Source: an uncultured Prevotella sp.
GTDB lineage: Bacteria > Bacteroidota > Bacteroidia > Bacteroidales > Bacteroidaceae
NCBI GenBank assembly: GCA_937889855.1
Contig: CALBYK010000279.1
Span: forward strand, 1 to 24,833
Direction of reading: 5' to 3'
DNA length: 24,833 nt
Part shown: piece by piece, positions 1 through 6,962 of the stretch
Position numbering within the stretch: the first letter of the stretch is position 1
How the letters are laid out: the number at the start of each line of letters is the position of its first letter
Program-made: the position numbers and the translations under genes
The notes under the pieces: model-generated
Seen by the model: the letters and a program-made list of their open reading frames with translations, nothing else
The model's database searches: none
What the model was told of the DNA's origin: nothing

Positions 1-1
1 C

Positions 2-772
2 AAATACAGCCTAAAGAAGCGCATTGAGTACAAGGAGGAGAACATTGACCCGAACGAGCCGATTCGCCTCAACAAGTTCCTTGCCAATGCCGGAATATGC
101 TCACGCCGCGAAGCCGACGAGTTCATACAGGCAGGTGTCGTGACCGTAAACGGCGAGGTAGTAACCGAACTTGGCACAAAGATTAAGCGCACAGACGAGG
201 TGAAGTTCCACGACCAGCCGGTAAATCTTGAAAAGAAGGTATACGTGCTGCTCAACAAGCCGAAGGACTGCGTGACAACAAGCGACGACCCGCAACAACG
301 CAAGACAGTCATGGACCTCGTAAAGAATGTGTGCCCCGAGCGCATCTACCCTGTAGGACGACTCGACCGCAACACTACCGGAGTGCTTCTTCTCACCAAC
401 GACGGCGATCTGGCCTCAAAACTCACTCACCCCAAATTCCTCAAGAAGAAGGTTTACCACGTATACCTTGACAAAAACGTCACAGCACACGACCTGCAGC
501 AAATTGCCGACGGCATCGAGCTTGAGGACGGCGAGGTGCACGCTGACGCCATTGAGTACGCAAGTGACACCGACAAGAGTCAGGTGGGCATAGAGATTCA
601 CAGCGGCAAGAACCGTATCGTGCGCCGTATCTTCGAGCATCTTGGCTACCGCGTTGTAAAGCTTGACCGCGTACAGTTTGCCGGATTGACCAAGAAGAAC
701 CTGCGCCGCGGCGACTGGCGTTTCCTCACTGAGAAGGAAGTGGAGATGCTGCGCATGGGAGCGTTCGAATAA
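2..772 (+). CDS. rluB: rRNA pseudouridine synthase, RluB/RsuA family (5' end outside window)
   Basis: Converts a specific uridine in ribosomal RNA to pseudouridine during ribosome assembly in the cytoplasm. The reading frame is open from base 2, so the gene begins before the window; GTG at 140 is internal. The first visible part is a short charged stretch followed by an S4 RNA-binding domain (IRLNKFLANAGICSRREADE, codons from about base 62). The catalytic domain follows, with the family motif GRLDRNTTG (bases about 355-381) whose Asp is the expected nucleophile, then LLLTNDGDLASKLTHP. The end has the family's conserved KNRIVRRIFEHLGYRV. This matches RluB/RsuA/RluE rather than the RluA family. 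Which rRNA position is modified cannot be told from sequence; RluB is the usual Bacteroidales annotation. asnS lies downstream on the same strand across a 126-bp AT-rich gap. Confidence 0.93.
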   Translation, partial: KYSLKKRIEYKEENIDPNEPIRLNKFLANAGICSRREADEFIQAGVVTVNGEVVTELGTKIKRTDEVKFHDQPVNLEKKVYVLLNKPKDCVTTSDDPQQRKTVMDLVKNVCPERIYPVGRLDRNTTGVLLLTNDGDLASKLTHPKFLKKKVYHVYLDKNVTAHDLQQIADGIELEDGEVHADAIEYASDTDKSQVGIEIHSGKNRIVRRIFEHLGYRVVKLDRVQFAGLTKKNLRRGDWRFLTEKEVEMLRMGAFE

Positions 773-877
773 TGTTTAATTGGTAATGTTTAATGTTTAG
801 TTGTTTTATGCGCAAGTGATGAGCAAGGCAACTAAGCATTAAACATTTGTCATTAAAAACCATATAAATTAAACATT
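771..877. repeat. AT-rich nested inverted repeat between rluB and asnS
   Basis: Two nested inverted repeats are visible. The inner arms are 785-803 and 829-847, 19 nt each with a single difference that becomes a G-U pair, around a 25-nt spacer. The outer arms are 771-780 (AATGTTTAAT) and 868-877 (ATTAAACATT), a perfect 10-bp match. Further copies of the same word occur as overlapping or near copies (TAACATTAA near 885-893). The outer left arm overlaps the rluB stop codon. The sequence could fold as one long AT-rich hairpin in RNA. It lacks the GC stem and U-tract of an intrinsic terminator. It could be a dispersed intergenic repeat or a structured leader of asnS. Confidence 0.7.
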
Positions 878-898
878 AATAAATTTAACATTAAATAA

Positions 899-2326
899 AT
901 GGAAACAATCAAGAGAACAAAAGTTGTTGACGCGCTGCAGCGTACCGACTTCGGTGCAACGGTCAACGTAAAGGGTTGGGTACGCACGCACCGCAGTTCC
1001 AAGGCGGTTGACTTCATCGCGCTCAACGACGGCTCCACTATAAAGAACATACAGATTGTGGTTGACCCATCCAAGTTTGACGCTGAAATGCTCAAGCAGA
1101 TAACAACCGGCTCATGCATCAGTGCCACAGGCACACTCGTGGAGAGCCAGGGCAAGGGACAGACAAGCGAGATACAGTGCGAAAGCATTGAAATCTACGG
1201 TCTCTGCGGCTCAGACTACCCCATGCAGAAGAAGGGACAGACGTTTGAATACATGCGCCAATATGCCCACTTGCGCCTCCGTACCAACACGTTCGGCGCC
1301 GTGATGCGCATACGCCACAACATGGCAATGGCCATACACACCTACTTCCACGAGCATGGCTATTTCTACTTCAACACTCCGCTCATCACCGCAAGCGACT
1401 GCGAGGGTGCCGGACAGATGTTCCAGGTGACTACAAAGAACCTCTACAACCTCAAGAAGACACCAGACGGCAAGATTGACTACTCGGACGACTTCTTCGG
1501 CAAGCAGACATCGCTCACCGTGAGCGGGCAGCTTGAGGGTGAGCTCGGAGCCACAGCGCTCGGCGCCATCTACACCTTCGGCCCGACATTCCGCGCCGAA
1601 AACTCCAACACGCCGCGCCACTTGGCAGAGTTCTGGATGGTAGAGCCTGAGGTGGCTTTCCTCGACATGGACGGGCTTATGGAACTTGAGGAAGACTTTA
1701 TCAAGTACTGCATACGCTGGGCTCTCGACAACTGCAAGGACGACCTTGAATTCCTCAACAAGATGATTGACAAGGGACTCATAGCACGTCTTGAGGGCGT
1801 ACTCAACTCTGAGTTCGTGCACCTGCCATACACCGAAGGCATACGCATCCTCCAGGAAGCAATCAAGAACGGCAAAAAATTTGAGTTCCCGTGCGAGTGG
1901 GGCGACGACCTTGCCTCAGAGCATGAGCGCTTCCTTGTTGAGGAGCACTTCAAGAAGCCGGTCATCATGACCAACTACCCGAAGGCCATCAAGGCTTTCT
2001 ACATGAAGATAGACGACAAAGAGTCGGGATTCGGCGGCAAGAGCGGCGCCACAGTGCAGGGCACCGATGTGCTTTTCCCGCAGATTGGCGAAATTATCGG
2101 CGGTTCTGTACGTGAGGAGAGCTACGACAAGCTCATGAACGAGATAAAGGAGCGCAACATCCCGATGAAGGACATGACCTGGTACCTCGACACACGCAAG
2201 TACGGATCTTGCCCACATGCAGGATTCGGTCTCGGATTCGAGCGCCTCATACTCTTCGTAACCGGCATGCAGAACATACGCGACGTGATTCCTTTCCCAC
2301 GCACACCGAAGTCGGCTGAATTCTAA
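899..2326 (+). CDS. asnS: Asparaginyl-tRNA synthetase
   Basis: Charges tRNA-Asn with asparagine using ATP; a cytoplasmic class IIb synthetase. The 475-residue protein has an N-terminal OB-fold anticodon-binding domain (about residues 18-115, with VNVKGWVRTHRSSK). A class II catalytic core follows: motif 2 region FGPTFRAENSNTPRH (F231-R232-A233-E234) and motif 3 GFGLGFERL (442-450). AsnRS rather than AspRS is indicated by the TASDCEGAGQMFQVTT segment and the ENSNTPRH sequence after motif 2. Length fits bacterial AsnRS. The ATG at 899 directly precedes the OB-fold and has no Shine-Dalgarno, as usual in this phylum. The upstream gap holds a nested inverted repeat, and a strong terminator follows the stop. 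I see no T-box leader. Confidence 0.97.
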   Translation: METIKRTKVVDALQRTDFGATVNVKGWVRTHRSSKAVDFIALNDGSTIKNIQIVVDPSKFDAEMLKQITTGSCISATGTLVESQGKGQTSEIQCESIEIYGLCGSDYPMQKKGQTFEYMRQYAHLRLRTNTFGAVMRIRHNMAMAIHTYFHEHGYFYFNTPLITASDCEGAGQMFQVTTKNLYNLKKTPDGKIDYSDDFFGKQTSLTVSGQLEGELGATALGAIYTFGPTFRAENSNTPRHLAEFWMVEPEVAFLDMDGLMELEEDFIKYCIRWALDNCKDDLEFLNKMIDKGLIARLEGVLNSEFVHLPYTEGIRILQEAIKNGKKFEFPCEWGDDLASEHERFLVEEHFKKPVIMTNYPKAIKAFYMKIDDKESGFGGKSGATVQGTDVLFPQIGEIIGGSVREESYDKLMNEIKERNIPMKDMTWYLDTRKYGSCPHAGFGLGFERLILFVTGMQNIRDVIPFPRTPKSAEF

Positions 2327-2345
2327 CGACACGTCTAACAAACCT

Positions 2346-2405
2346 AAAAGAAGAATGGTGAGTGGGCAGAGTTTCTTCTCTGCCCACTCACCATTCTTCT
2401 TTTTT
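2346..2405 (+). terminator. Intrinsic terminator after asnS
   Basis: A perfect 26-bp inverted repeat (arms 2346-2371 and 2378-2403) with a 6-nt loop (TTTCTT) ends in a run of T. The inner half is GC-rich (GTGGGCAGAG). It begins 20 bp after the asnS stop. The A-rich 5' arm could also help termination on the other strand, but no minus-strand gene enters here. Confidence 0.93.
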
Positions 2406-2511
2406 GTATAAAGCCAACAACTATTCTACTACCCCATGAGCTTACAAGCACTAATACACTGCAGTCCTGAAATTTTACGACAAGAACAAACAATATTTGT
2501 CAGAAAATGCG

Positions 2512-2519
2512 TAACTTTG
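2512..2519 (+). promoter_or_regulatory. Bacteroidetes -7 box for the histidine kinase operon
   Basis: TAACTTTG matches the TAnnTTTG -7 element of the primary sigma factor of this phylum. Its last base lies 28 nt before the ATG at 2547, the same spacing seen before hpt and metF. No TTTG is present at the ideal -33 position; one sits closer, at 2496-2499. Confidence 0.6.
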
Positions 2520-2546
2520 TCCCTTGAATACAAAAATAAGTCAATA

Positions 2547-4583
2547 ATGAAATCAATCAAGCTTGCAGCGCTAATCATATATGCCACGATAGCCACACTT
2601 GCGGTGTGCTCTTGCAACAAAAGCGACAACGAAGAGGCAGCCAGACGAATAGAGCGACTCAGTAGGCTTGACGATTCCATAACCGTATTAGCACCGTCAG
2701 CGCTCGACAGTATAAACGCCGGACTTAAAGCCAACAGACACGACAGTACCGCATGGCAAGAATATCGTCTGCGACTTGCACGCTACTACTGGTTGTCCGA
2801 CAACCCGCAACGGGCCGACAGCGTAAGCCAAAATATAATACAATATATACGCCGGCAAGACAACGGTTATTACGACACTCACTACACATGCAAGTCGCCA
2901 CGCCTCAACTCCATCATGGCAGGAGCCATCGCATGCCAGGCCACACGCAACCACAACTTCCACAAGGCACCGCAACTCACAATCAAGCTATACTCAACAG
3001 CCTACTGGCTCTACTCGCACAGCGATAGAAAGGACAACATGCCCAAGACATGTGCCAACCTCGCCGACGCCTACATACAAGCTAACGACATACCGAACGC
3101 CGCCAAGTGGTACCGCCGCGCACTGTTCCTTGTCGACTCACTCAACATGCCCAAGAAAGAGAACATAACGCTCTACATGGGACTGGCACAAATTTACCTC
3201 TCTCTGCACGACTTCCAACGCGCAGAGATATACTACAACCAGACTGAGCGATACTTCAGCCTCATGTCACCTCAGATGCAGGCCTACCACATCACCAACC
3301 TCGGCAACTTCTACTATTACTCGCACGACTATACCAAGGCACTGCACACATTCAAGCGACTGGAAAAGCTGCTCGTCAAAAACGGCATGCAGAACAAGTT
3401 TGACATGTATATATGCAAGGTGAACCTCGCCGACGTCTACCTCAACCTCAACCGTCTTGACGAGGCGCGTCATTACCTTAGTGAGGCTGAGCCATTCTTC
3501 ATAAAGAACGACGACCCAACCGCTATTTACTACTGCAACACCATACGGCTCGGCATCGCCGTGCGCTCCAACAACACAACAGACGTGAGACACATTCTCG
3601 AAAGCGAGCACATAAAGCAGGACATACCATACACAATGGTTGACATACGCAACAAGTACCTGCGCGGCTACTACGAGCAGACGGGCGACTACCGCAAGGC
3701 ATACAGCAACCTGCAGGAAAACATACGCTACAACGACTCGCTCGACCACAACCGCTCCAACATGCGCTCAGCGGAGATAATGGCACGCTTCACCGCAGAC
3801 ACGCTGCAGCTCCACCACGACCTGGCACTCGAGCACAAGAACACCGACATACAGCGCGCCAACATGAAAGCCACAACTGCCGTGTCGGTGGCTGTGGTCC
3901 TTGCGCTGCTCATGACCCTATGGTTCATGTACACACGCAAGAAGCAGCTGCAGAATCAGGTAAGCATAATGAACCTAAAGCTCAACAATGTGCGCAACCG
4001 CATCTCACCACACTTCATGTTCAACGTGCTCAACAACAAAATAGTCAACTCTGACAAGAAAGAGGCTTCAGAGCTAATGGAGCTGGCTAAGCTAATACGC
4101 ACAAACCTTGACATGTCAAGCCAGCCATGCATGGTGCTCAGCAAGGAGCTGGAGTTTGTCAAGCAGTACATCAGGGTTGAACGTTACCTGCTAGGAGACG
4201 ACTTCACGTTTGCCATCGACATAGCGAGCGACGTTGACACGGGGAAGGTACGCATTCCATCCATGTTCCTGCAGATACTCACAGAGAACGCCATAGTGCA
4301 CGGTCTGAAAGGTATCGAGGGACACAAGAAGCTGCACATAGACATAACGCGCGAGAATGAAGCAACTGCCATCAGAGTGGCCGACAACGGACCGGGATTC
4401 AACGCATGCCGGGCTCTGAAGAAAGGCACTGGGCTCGGGATAATATCGCAGACCATTGCCGTGACAAACGAGCACAACAAACACAAAATGAGATTTGAGA
4501 TAAAAAACCTTGAGGACGCCGAGGGCAACGTCAAGGGATGCGAAGCGACACTGAAAGTGCCGGACAACATAACATTTAAATAA
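2547..4583 (+). CDS. TPR sensor histidine kinase, LytS/YpdA type (His_kinase family)
   Basis: Sensor kinase expected to phosphorylate the LytTR regulator encoded 8 bp downstream. From ATG 2547 it has 678 residues. An N-terminal signal segment (about 4-20) ends in VCSC, so Cys23 may be lipidated although the lipobox is imperfect. A long helical region (about 40-430) shows TPR-like repeats, e.g. YMGLAQIYLSLHDFQRAEIY and YHITNLGNFYYYSHDYTKAL. A second membrane helix lies at about 443-463, then a coiled linker and the His_kinase domain: RNRISPHFMFNVLNN with phospho-acceptor His489, N-box NAIVHG, DNGPGF and GTGLGI ATP-binding motifs. The topology puts the TPR region in the periplasm. A longer frame opens at 2436, but the -7 box at 2512 and the signal sequence favour 2547. 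The ligand is unknown. Confidence 0.9.
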   Translation: MKSIKLAALIIYATIATLAVCSCNKSDNEEAARRIERLSRLDDSITVLAPSALDSINAGLKANRHDSTAWQEYRLRLARYYWLSDNPQRADSVSQNIIQYIRRQDNGYYDTHYTCKSPRLNSIMAGAIACQATRNHNFHKAPQLTIKLYSTAYWLYSHSDRKDNMPKTCANLADAYIQANDIPNAAKWYRRALFLVDSLNMPKKENITLYMGLAQIYLSLHDFQRAEIYYNQTERYFSLMSPQMQAYHITNLGNFYYYSHDYTKALHTFKRLEKLLVKNGMQNKFDMYICKVNLADVYLNLNRLDEARHYLSEAEPFFIKNDDPTAIYYCNTIRLGIAVRSNNTTDVRHILESEHIKQDIPYTMVDIRNKYLRGYYEQTGDYRKAYSNLQENIRYNDSLDHNRSNMRSAEIMARFTADTLQLHHDLALEHKNTDIQRANMKATTAVSVAVVLALLMTLWFMYTRKKQLQNQVSIMNLKLNNVRNRISPHFMFNVLNNKIVNSDKKEASELMELAKLIRTNLDMSSQPCMVLSKELEFVKQYIRVERYLLGDDFTFAIDIASDVDTGKVRIPSMFLQILTENAIVHGLKGIEGHKKLHIDITRENEATAIRVADNGPGFNACRALKKGTGLGIISQTIAVTNEHNKHKMRFEIKNLEDAEGNVKGCEATLKVPDNITFK

Positions 4584-4591
4584 CCAGACTT

Positions 4592-5392
4592 ATGATGAAG
4601 ATTATTATCGTCGATGACGAAAAGAACGCAGTAAAGGCACTCGCCGACAAGCTGAAAGCATATGACGGAACAGATGTTGTAGGCGTTGCCTATAACGGAA
4701 TGGACGGACTGAAGCTGCTGGGCGAGCACCACCCAGACTTGCTCTTCCTCGACATAGAGCTGCCCGACATGTCCGGCATCGAGTTTCTCGAGCATATAGA
4801 CGGAATAGGCAACGGACGTTGCCGTGTCGTAATGTACACGGCACACGGGAGATACATGTTGCCGGCGTTCCGCAATAAAGCCTTCGACTTCCTCATGAAA
4901 CCCATCGACGACACCGAGCTGCGCACCATAATGCGCAGGGCATGCATTGACCGGCGTCCTAACGCCACGCTCACCGACCCGCTGTCAAAGGCCCCAAAAA
5001 GCAACAAGGCCCTCGAGGCTCTCAACTACGACGGCATTGCCAAGCGCAACGACGGCAAGTATCTTGTATACACCAATGCCGTAGACTTCAGGCTCATCGA
5101 CATCCGCGACATAGGCGTATTCACCTACAACCATGAGCTTCGCGTGTGGGAAGTCACTGTGTCGGGATGCGCTGCCCCCATAAGACTCAAGCGCAACGTC
5201 AACAGCGACATGATCATAGCCCTCAATGATGCCCTTGTGAGAGTGAGCCAGAAGCACATCATCAACCTGAGCTACCTCATTGAGGTCACCGACAACACAT
5301 GCCATTTCTACCCGCCGTTCGACAAACTTAAGGACATCAAGGTGGGACGCTTCTTCCGCAAGAAACTCATCGACAGGTTCAGCAGCTTCTGA
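4592..5392 (+). CDS. Response regulator, receiver plus LytTR DNA-binding domain
   Basis: Transcription regulator partner of the kinase just upstream (8-bp gap, surely one operon). The 266-residue protein has an N-terminal receiver: acidic pocket Asp8/Asp9, phospho-acceptor Asp54 in LFLDIELPDMSG, Thr83 and Lys103 in the LMKPID motif. A linker of about 25 residues leads to a LytTR domain (about 155-262) with the family pattern DIRDIGVFTYN and RVSQKHIINLSYL. LytTR proteins bind DNA through beta strands at direct repeats. Start may be Met1 (4592) or Met2 (4595); both are ATG. The gene ends 6 bp from the convergent cvfB-type gene with no clear terminator between. The regulated genes are not evident here. 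Confidence 0.93.
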   Translation: MMKIIIVDDEKNAVKALADKLKAYDGTDVVGVAYNGMDGLKLLGEHHPDLLFLDIELPDMSGIEFLEHIDGIGNGRCRVVMYTAHGRYMLPAFRNKAFDFLMKPIDDTELRTIMRRACIDRRPNATLTDPLSKAPKSNKALEALNYDGIAKRNDGKYLVYTNAVDFRLIDIRDIGVFTYNHELRVWEVTVSGCAAPIRLKRNVNSDMIIALNDALVRVSQKHIINLSYLIEVTDNTCHFYPPFDKLKDIKVGRFFRKKLIDRFSSF

Positions 5393-5398
5393 CAAGCG

Positions 5399-6235
5399 CT
5401 ACTCGCCCACGAGCTTTATCCCGCCATCGGCAATCGTGATGAGGCGGCGCTTGTACAAGTCGCCTATTGCGCGCTTGTACACCTTCTTCGACACCTGGAA
5501 ACGGCGCTTTATGTCTTCCGCGTCGCTCTTGTCGCCAAGGTCGCAGGTGCCGCCATTATCGCGCAGATACTGAAGCAGTGTTTCCGAGAAATCGAGCGTC
5601 TGCTTCCGTCCAGTCGGCTGCAGCGTCACGTCTATCTTGCCGTCAGGACGCACGGTACCTATATATCCCTTCACACGGTCGCCCGTATGCAGGTAGCGGA
5701 ACACCTGGTCGTCGTATACAAGTCCGGGATAGCTGTTGTCGATTATCACCTTGAATCCCATGTCGGTCTTCTGCCAAACAAGCAAGTCCACCTCCTGCCC
5801 GTTTTTGTAGAAAGGATGCTTCTCGGCAAAATAGCGCTCCACCTTGGCAGAAGCCATGATGCGGTATGAATCCTCGTCAATATGCACATGCACAATGTAG
5901 CTCTCGCCCTTCTGCATGCGCCTCTTCTGCTCACGGAACGGGCAGAAGAGGTCCTTCATAAGTCCCCAGTTGAGAAACGCCCCATACTCGTTCACCCACG
6001 ACACCTCAAGATAGGCAAAGTCTCCAACCTTGCACAGAGGGCGTTCTGTTGTGGCCACTGGGCGTTCTTCCTGGTCAAGATATACAAAGACCTCAAGTTC
6101 GTCGCCTGGCTTTGTGCCTTCCGGTACATATCGTTTAGGAAGCAATATCTCGCCTTCGTCACCTCCATCGAGGTACATGCCGAAATCAACTTCTTTGACT
6201 ACGGTCATCTTATTATAGTCACCAAGTTTTATCAT
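5399..6235 (-). CDS. S1 RNA-binding protein, CvfB/YitL family
   Basis: CvfB-family proteins are RNA-binding proteins with several S1-like OB folds and a C-terminal winged helix; in Staphylococcus aureus CvfB affects virulence gene expression. The 278 residues here fit: first OB-type module at about 1-62 (FGMYLDGGDEGEILLPKRYV), second at about 68-128 (VGDFAYLEVSWVNEYGAFLNWG), a third S1-like module at about 140-205 (DRVKGYIGTVRPDGKIDVTLQP), then a winged helix (about 215-276, DLGDKSDAEDIKRRFQVSKK). It is the last gene of a minus-strand run, 60 bp after the LolD-type ATPase, and converges on the LytTR gene 6 bp away. Its target RNAs in Bacteroidales are not known to me. Confidence 0.88.
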   Translation of the reverse strand: MIKLGDYNKMTVVKEVDFGMYLDGGDEGEILLPKRYVPEGTKPGDELEVFVYLDQEERPVATTERPLCKVGDFAYLEVSWVNEYGAFLNWGLMKDLFCPFREQKRRMQKGESYIVHVHIDEDSYRIMASAKVERYFAEKHPFYKNGQEVDLLVWQKTDMGFKVIIDNSYPGLVYDDQVFRYLHTGDRVKGYIGTVRPDGKIDVTLQPTGRKQTLDFSETLLQYLRDNGGTCDLGDKSDAEDIKRRFQVSKKVYKRAIGDLYKRRLITIADGGIKLVGE

Positions 6236-6295
6236 ATCATTATATTTAATGTGTTGTATGCTTTAATAGTCAGCACCTTGCTTGGTGCCGACCTG

Positions 6296-6955
6296 TTATT
6301 GTTGCTCGACAATGCGACCATCCTCAATATGTATGGTGCGGTCAGTGATTGACGCCAAGTGCTCGTCGTGGGTGACAATGACGAAAGTCTGCCCGAACTT
6401 GTCGCGCAAGTCGAAGAACAGCTGGTGCAGCTCAGCCTTGTTCCGTGAATCGAGAGAGCCAGAAGGCTCGTCGGCAAACACCACGGCTGGATTGTTCATC
6501 AAAGCCCGCGCCACAGCCACACGCTGCTTCTCACCGCCCGACAGCTCGTTGGGTTTGTGTGACGCGCGGGCTGCGAGCCCCATAAACTCAAGCAGCTGCT
6601 CCGCCCTCACGCGTGCCTCCTTGGTGTGCATACCGGCAATGTATGCCGGAATCATGACGTTCTCAAGGGCAGTGAACTCCGGCAGCAACTGATGGAACTG
6701 GAACACGAACCCTATATGGCGGTTGCGGAAGTCGCTCAGCTTCTTCGCGCCGAGCTTTCCGACGTCAACACCGTCAACGACAACCGAGCCGCCGTCGGCC
6801 CTGTCGAGCGTTCCCATTATCTGCAGGAGCGTGGTCTTGCCAGCTCCGCTCGGCCCTACAATACTCACCACCTCGCCCTTGTCGATGTGGAGGTCGATGC
6901 CCTTGAGCACCTGAAGCGAGCCGAAACTCTTGGTTATTCCTTTTACGTCTATCAT
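6296..6955 (-). CDS. lolD: ABC transporter ATP-binding protein, LolD-like
   Basis: ATPase subunit of an ABC system of the LolD/MacB type, which in other bacteria releases lipoproteins from the inner membrane. All catalytic motifs are present in 219 residues: Walker A GPSGAGKTT (34-42), Q-loop Gln86, signature LSGGE (138-142), Walker B AVVFADE (157-163), D-loop SLD, and switch His196 in IVTHD. The segment FQFHQLLPEFTALENVMIP is typical of LolD/MacB/FtsE-type ATPases. No permease (LolC/E) is adjacent; upstream, 7 bp away, is a cation antiporter. A lone lolD is common in Bacteroidales as far as I recall, so the partner permease is probably elsewhere. Substrate assignment is by family only. Confidence 0.88.
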   Translation of the reverse strand: MIDVKGITKSFGSLQVLKGIDLHIDKGEVVSIVGPSGAGKTTLLQIMGTLDRADGGSVVVDGVDVGKLGAKKLSDFRNRHIGFVFQFHQLLPEFTALENVMIPAYIAGMHTKEARVRAEQLLEFMGLAARASHKPNELSGGEKQRVAVARALMNNPAVVFADEPSGSLDSRNKAELHQLFFDLRDKFGQTFVIVTHDEHLASITDRTIHIEDGRIVEQQ

Positions 6956-6962
6956 AATTTCT

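Noticed and set aside
140..142. GTG as start of the pseudouridine synthase
   Set aside because: The S4 domain is encoded upstream of it in the same frame, open to the window edge.
1211..1822. 203-codon minus-strand frame inside asnS
   Set aside because: Antisense to the catalytic core of an intact tRNA synthetase.
2436..2546. 37-codon upstream extension of the histidine kinase
   Set aside because: The -7 box at 2512-2519 would put transcription start after 2436, and the signal sequence begins naturally at Met 2547.
6271..6291. GCACC/GGTGC hairpin between lolD and the cvfB-type gene
   Set aside because: The 5-bp stem is short and has no T-run, so I did not call a terminator.
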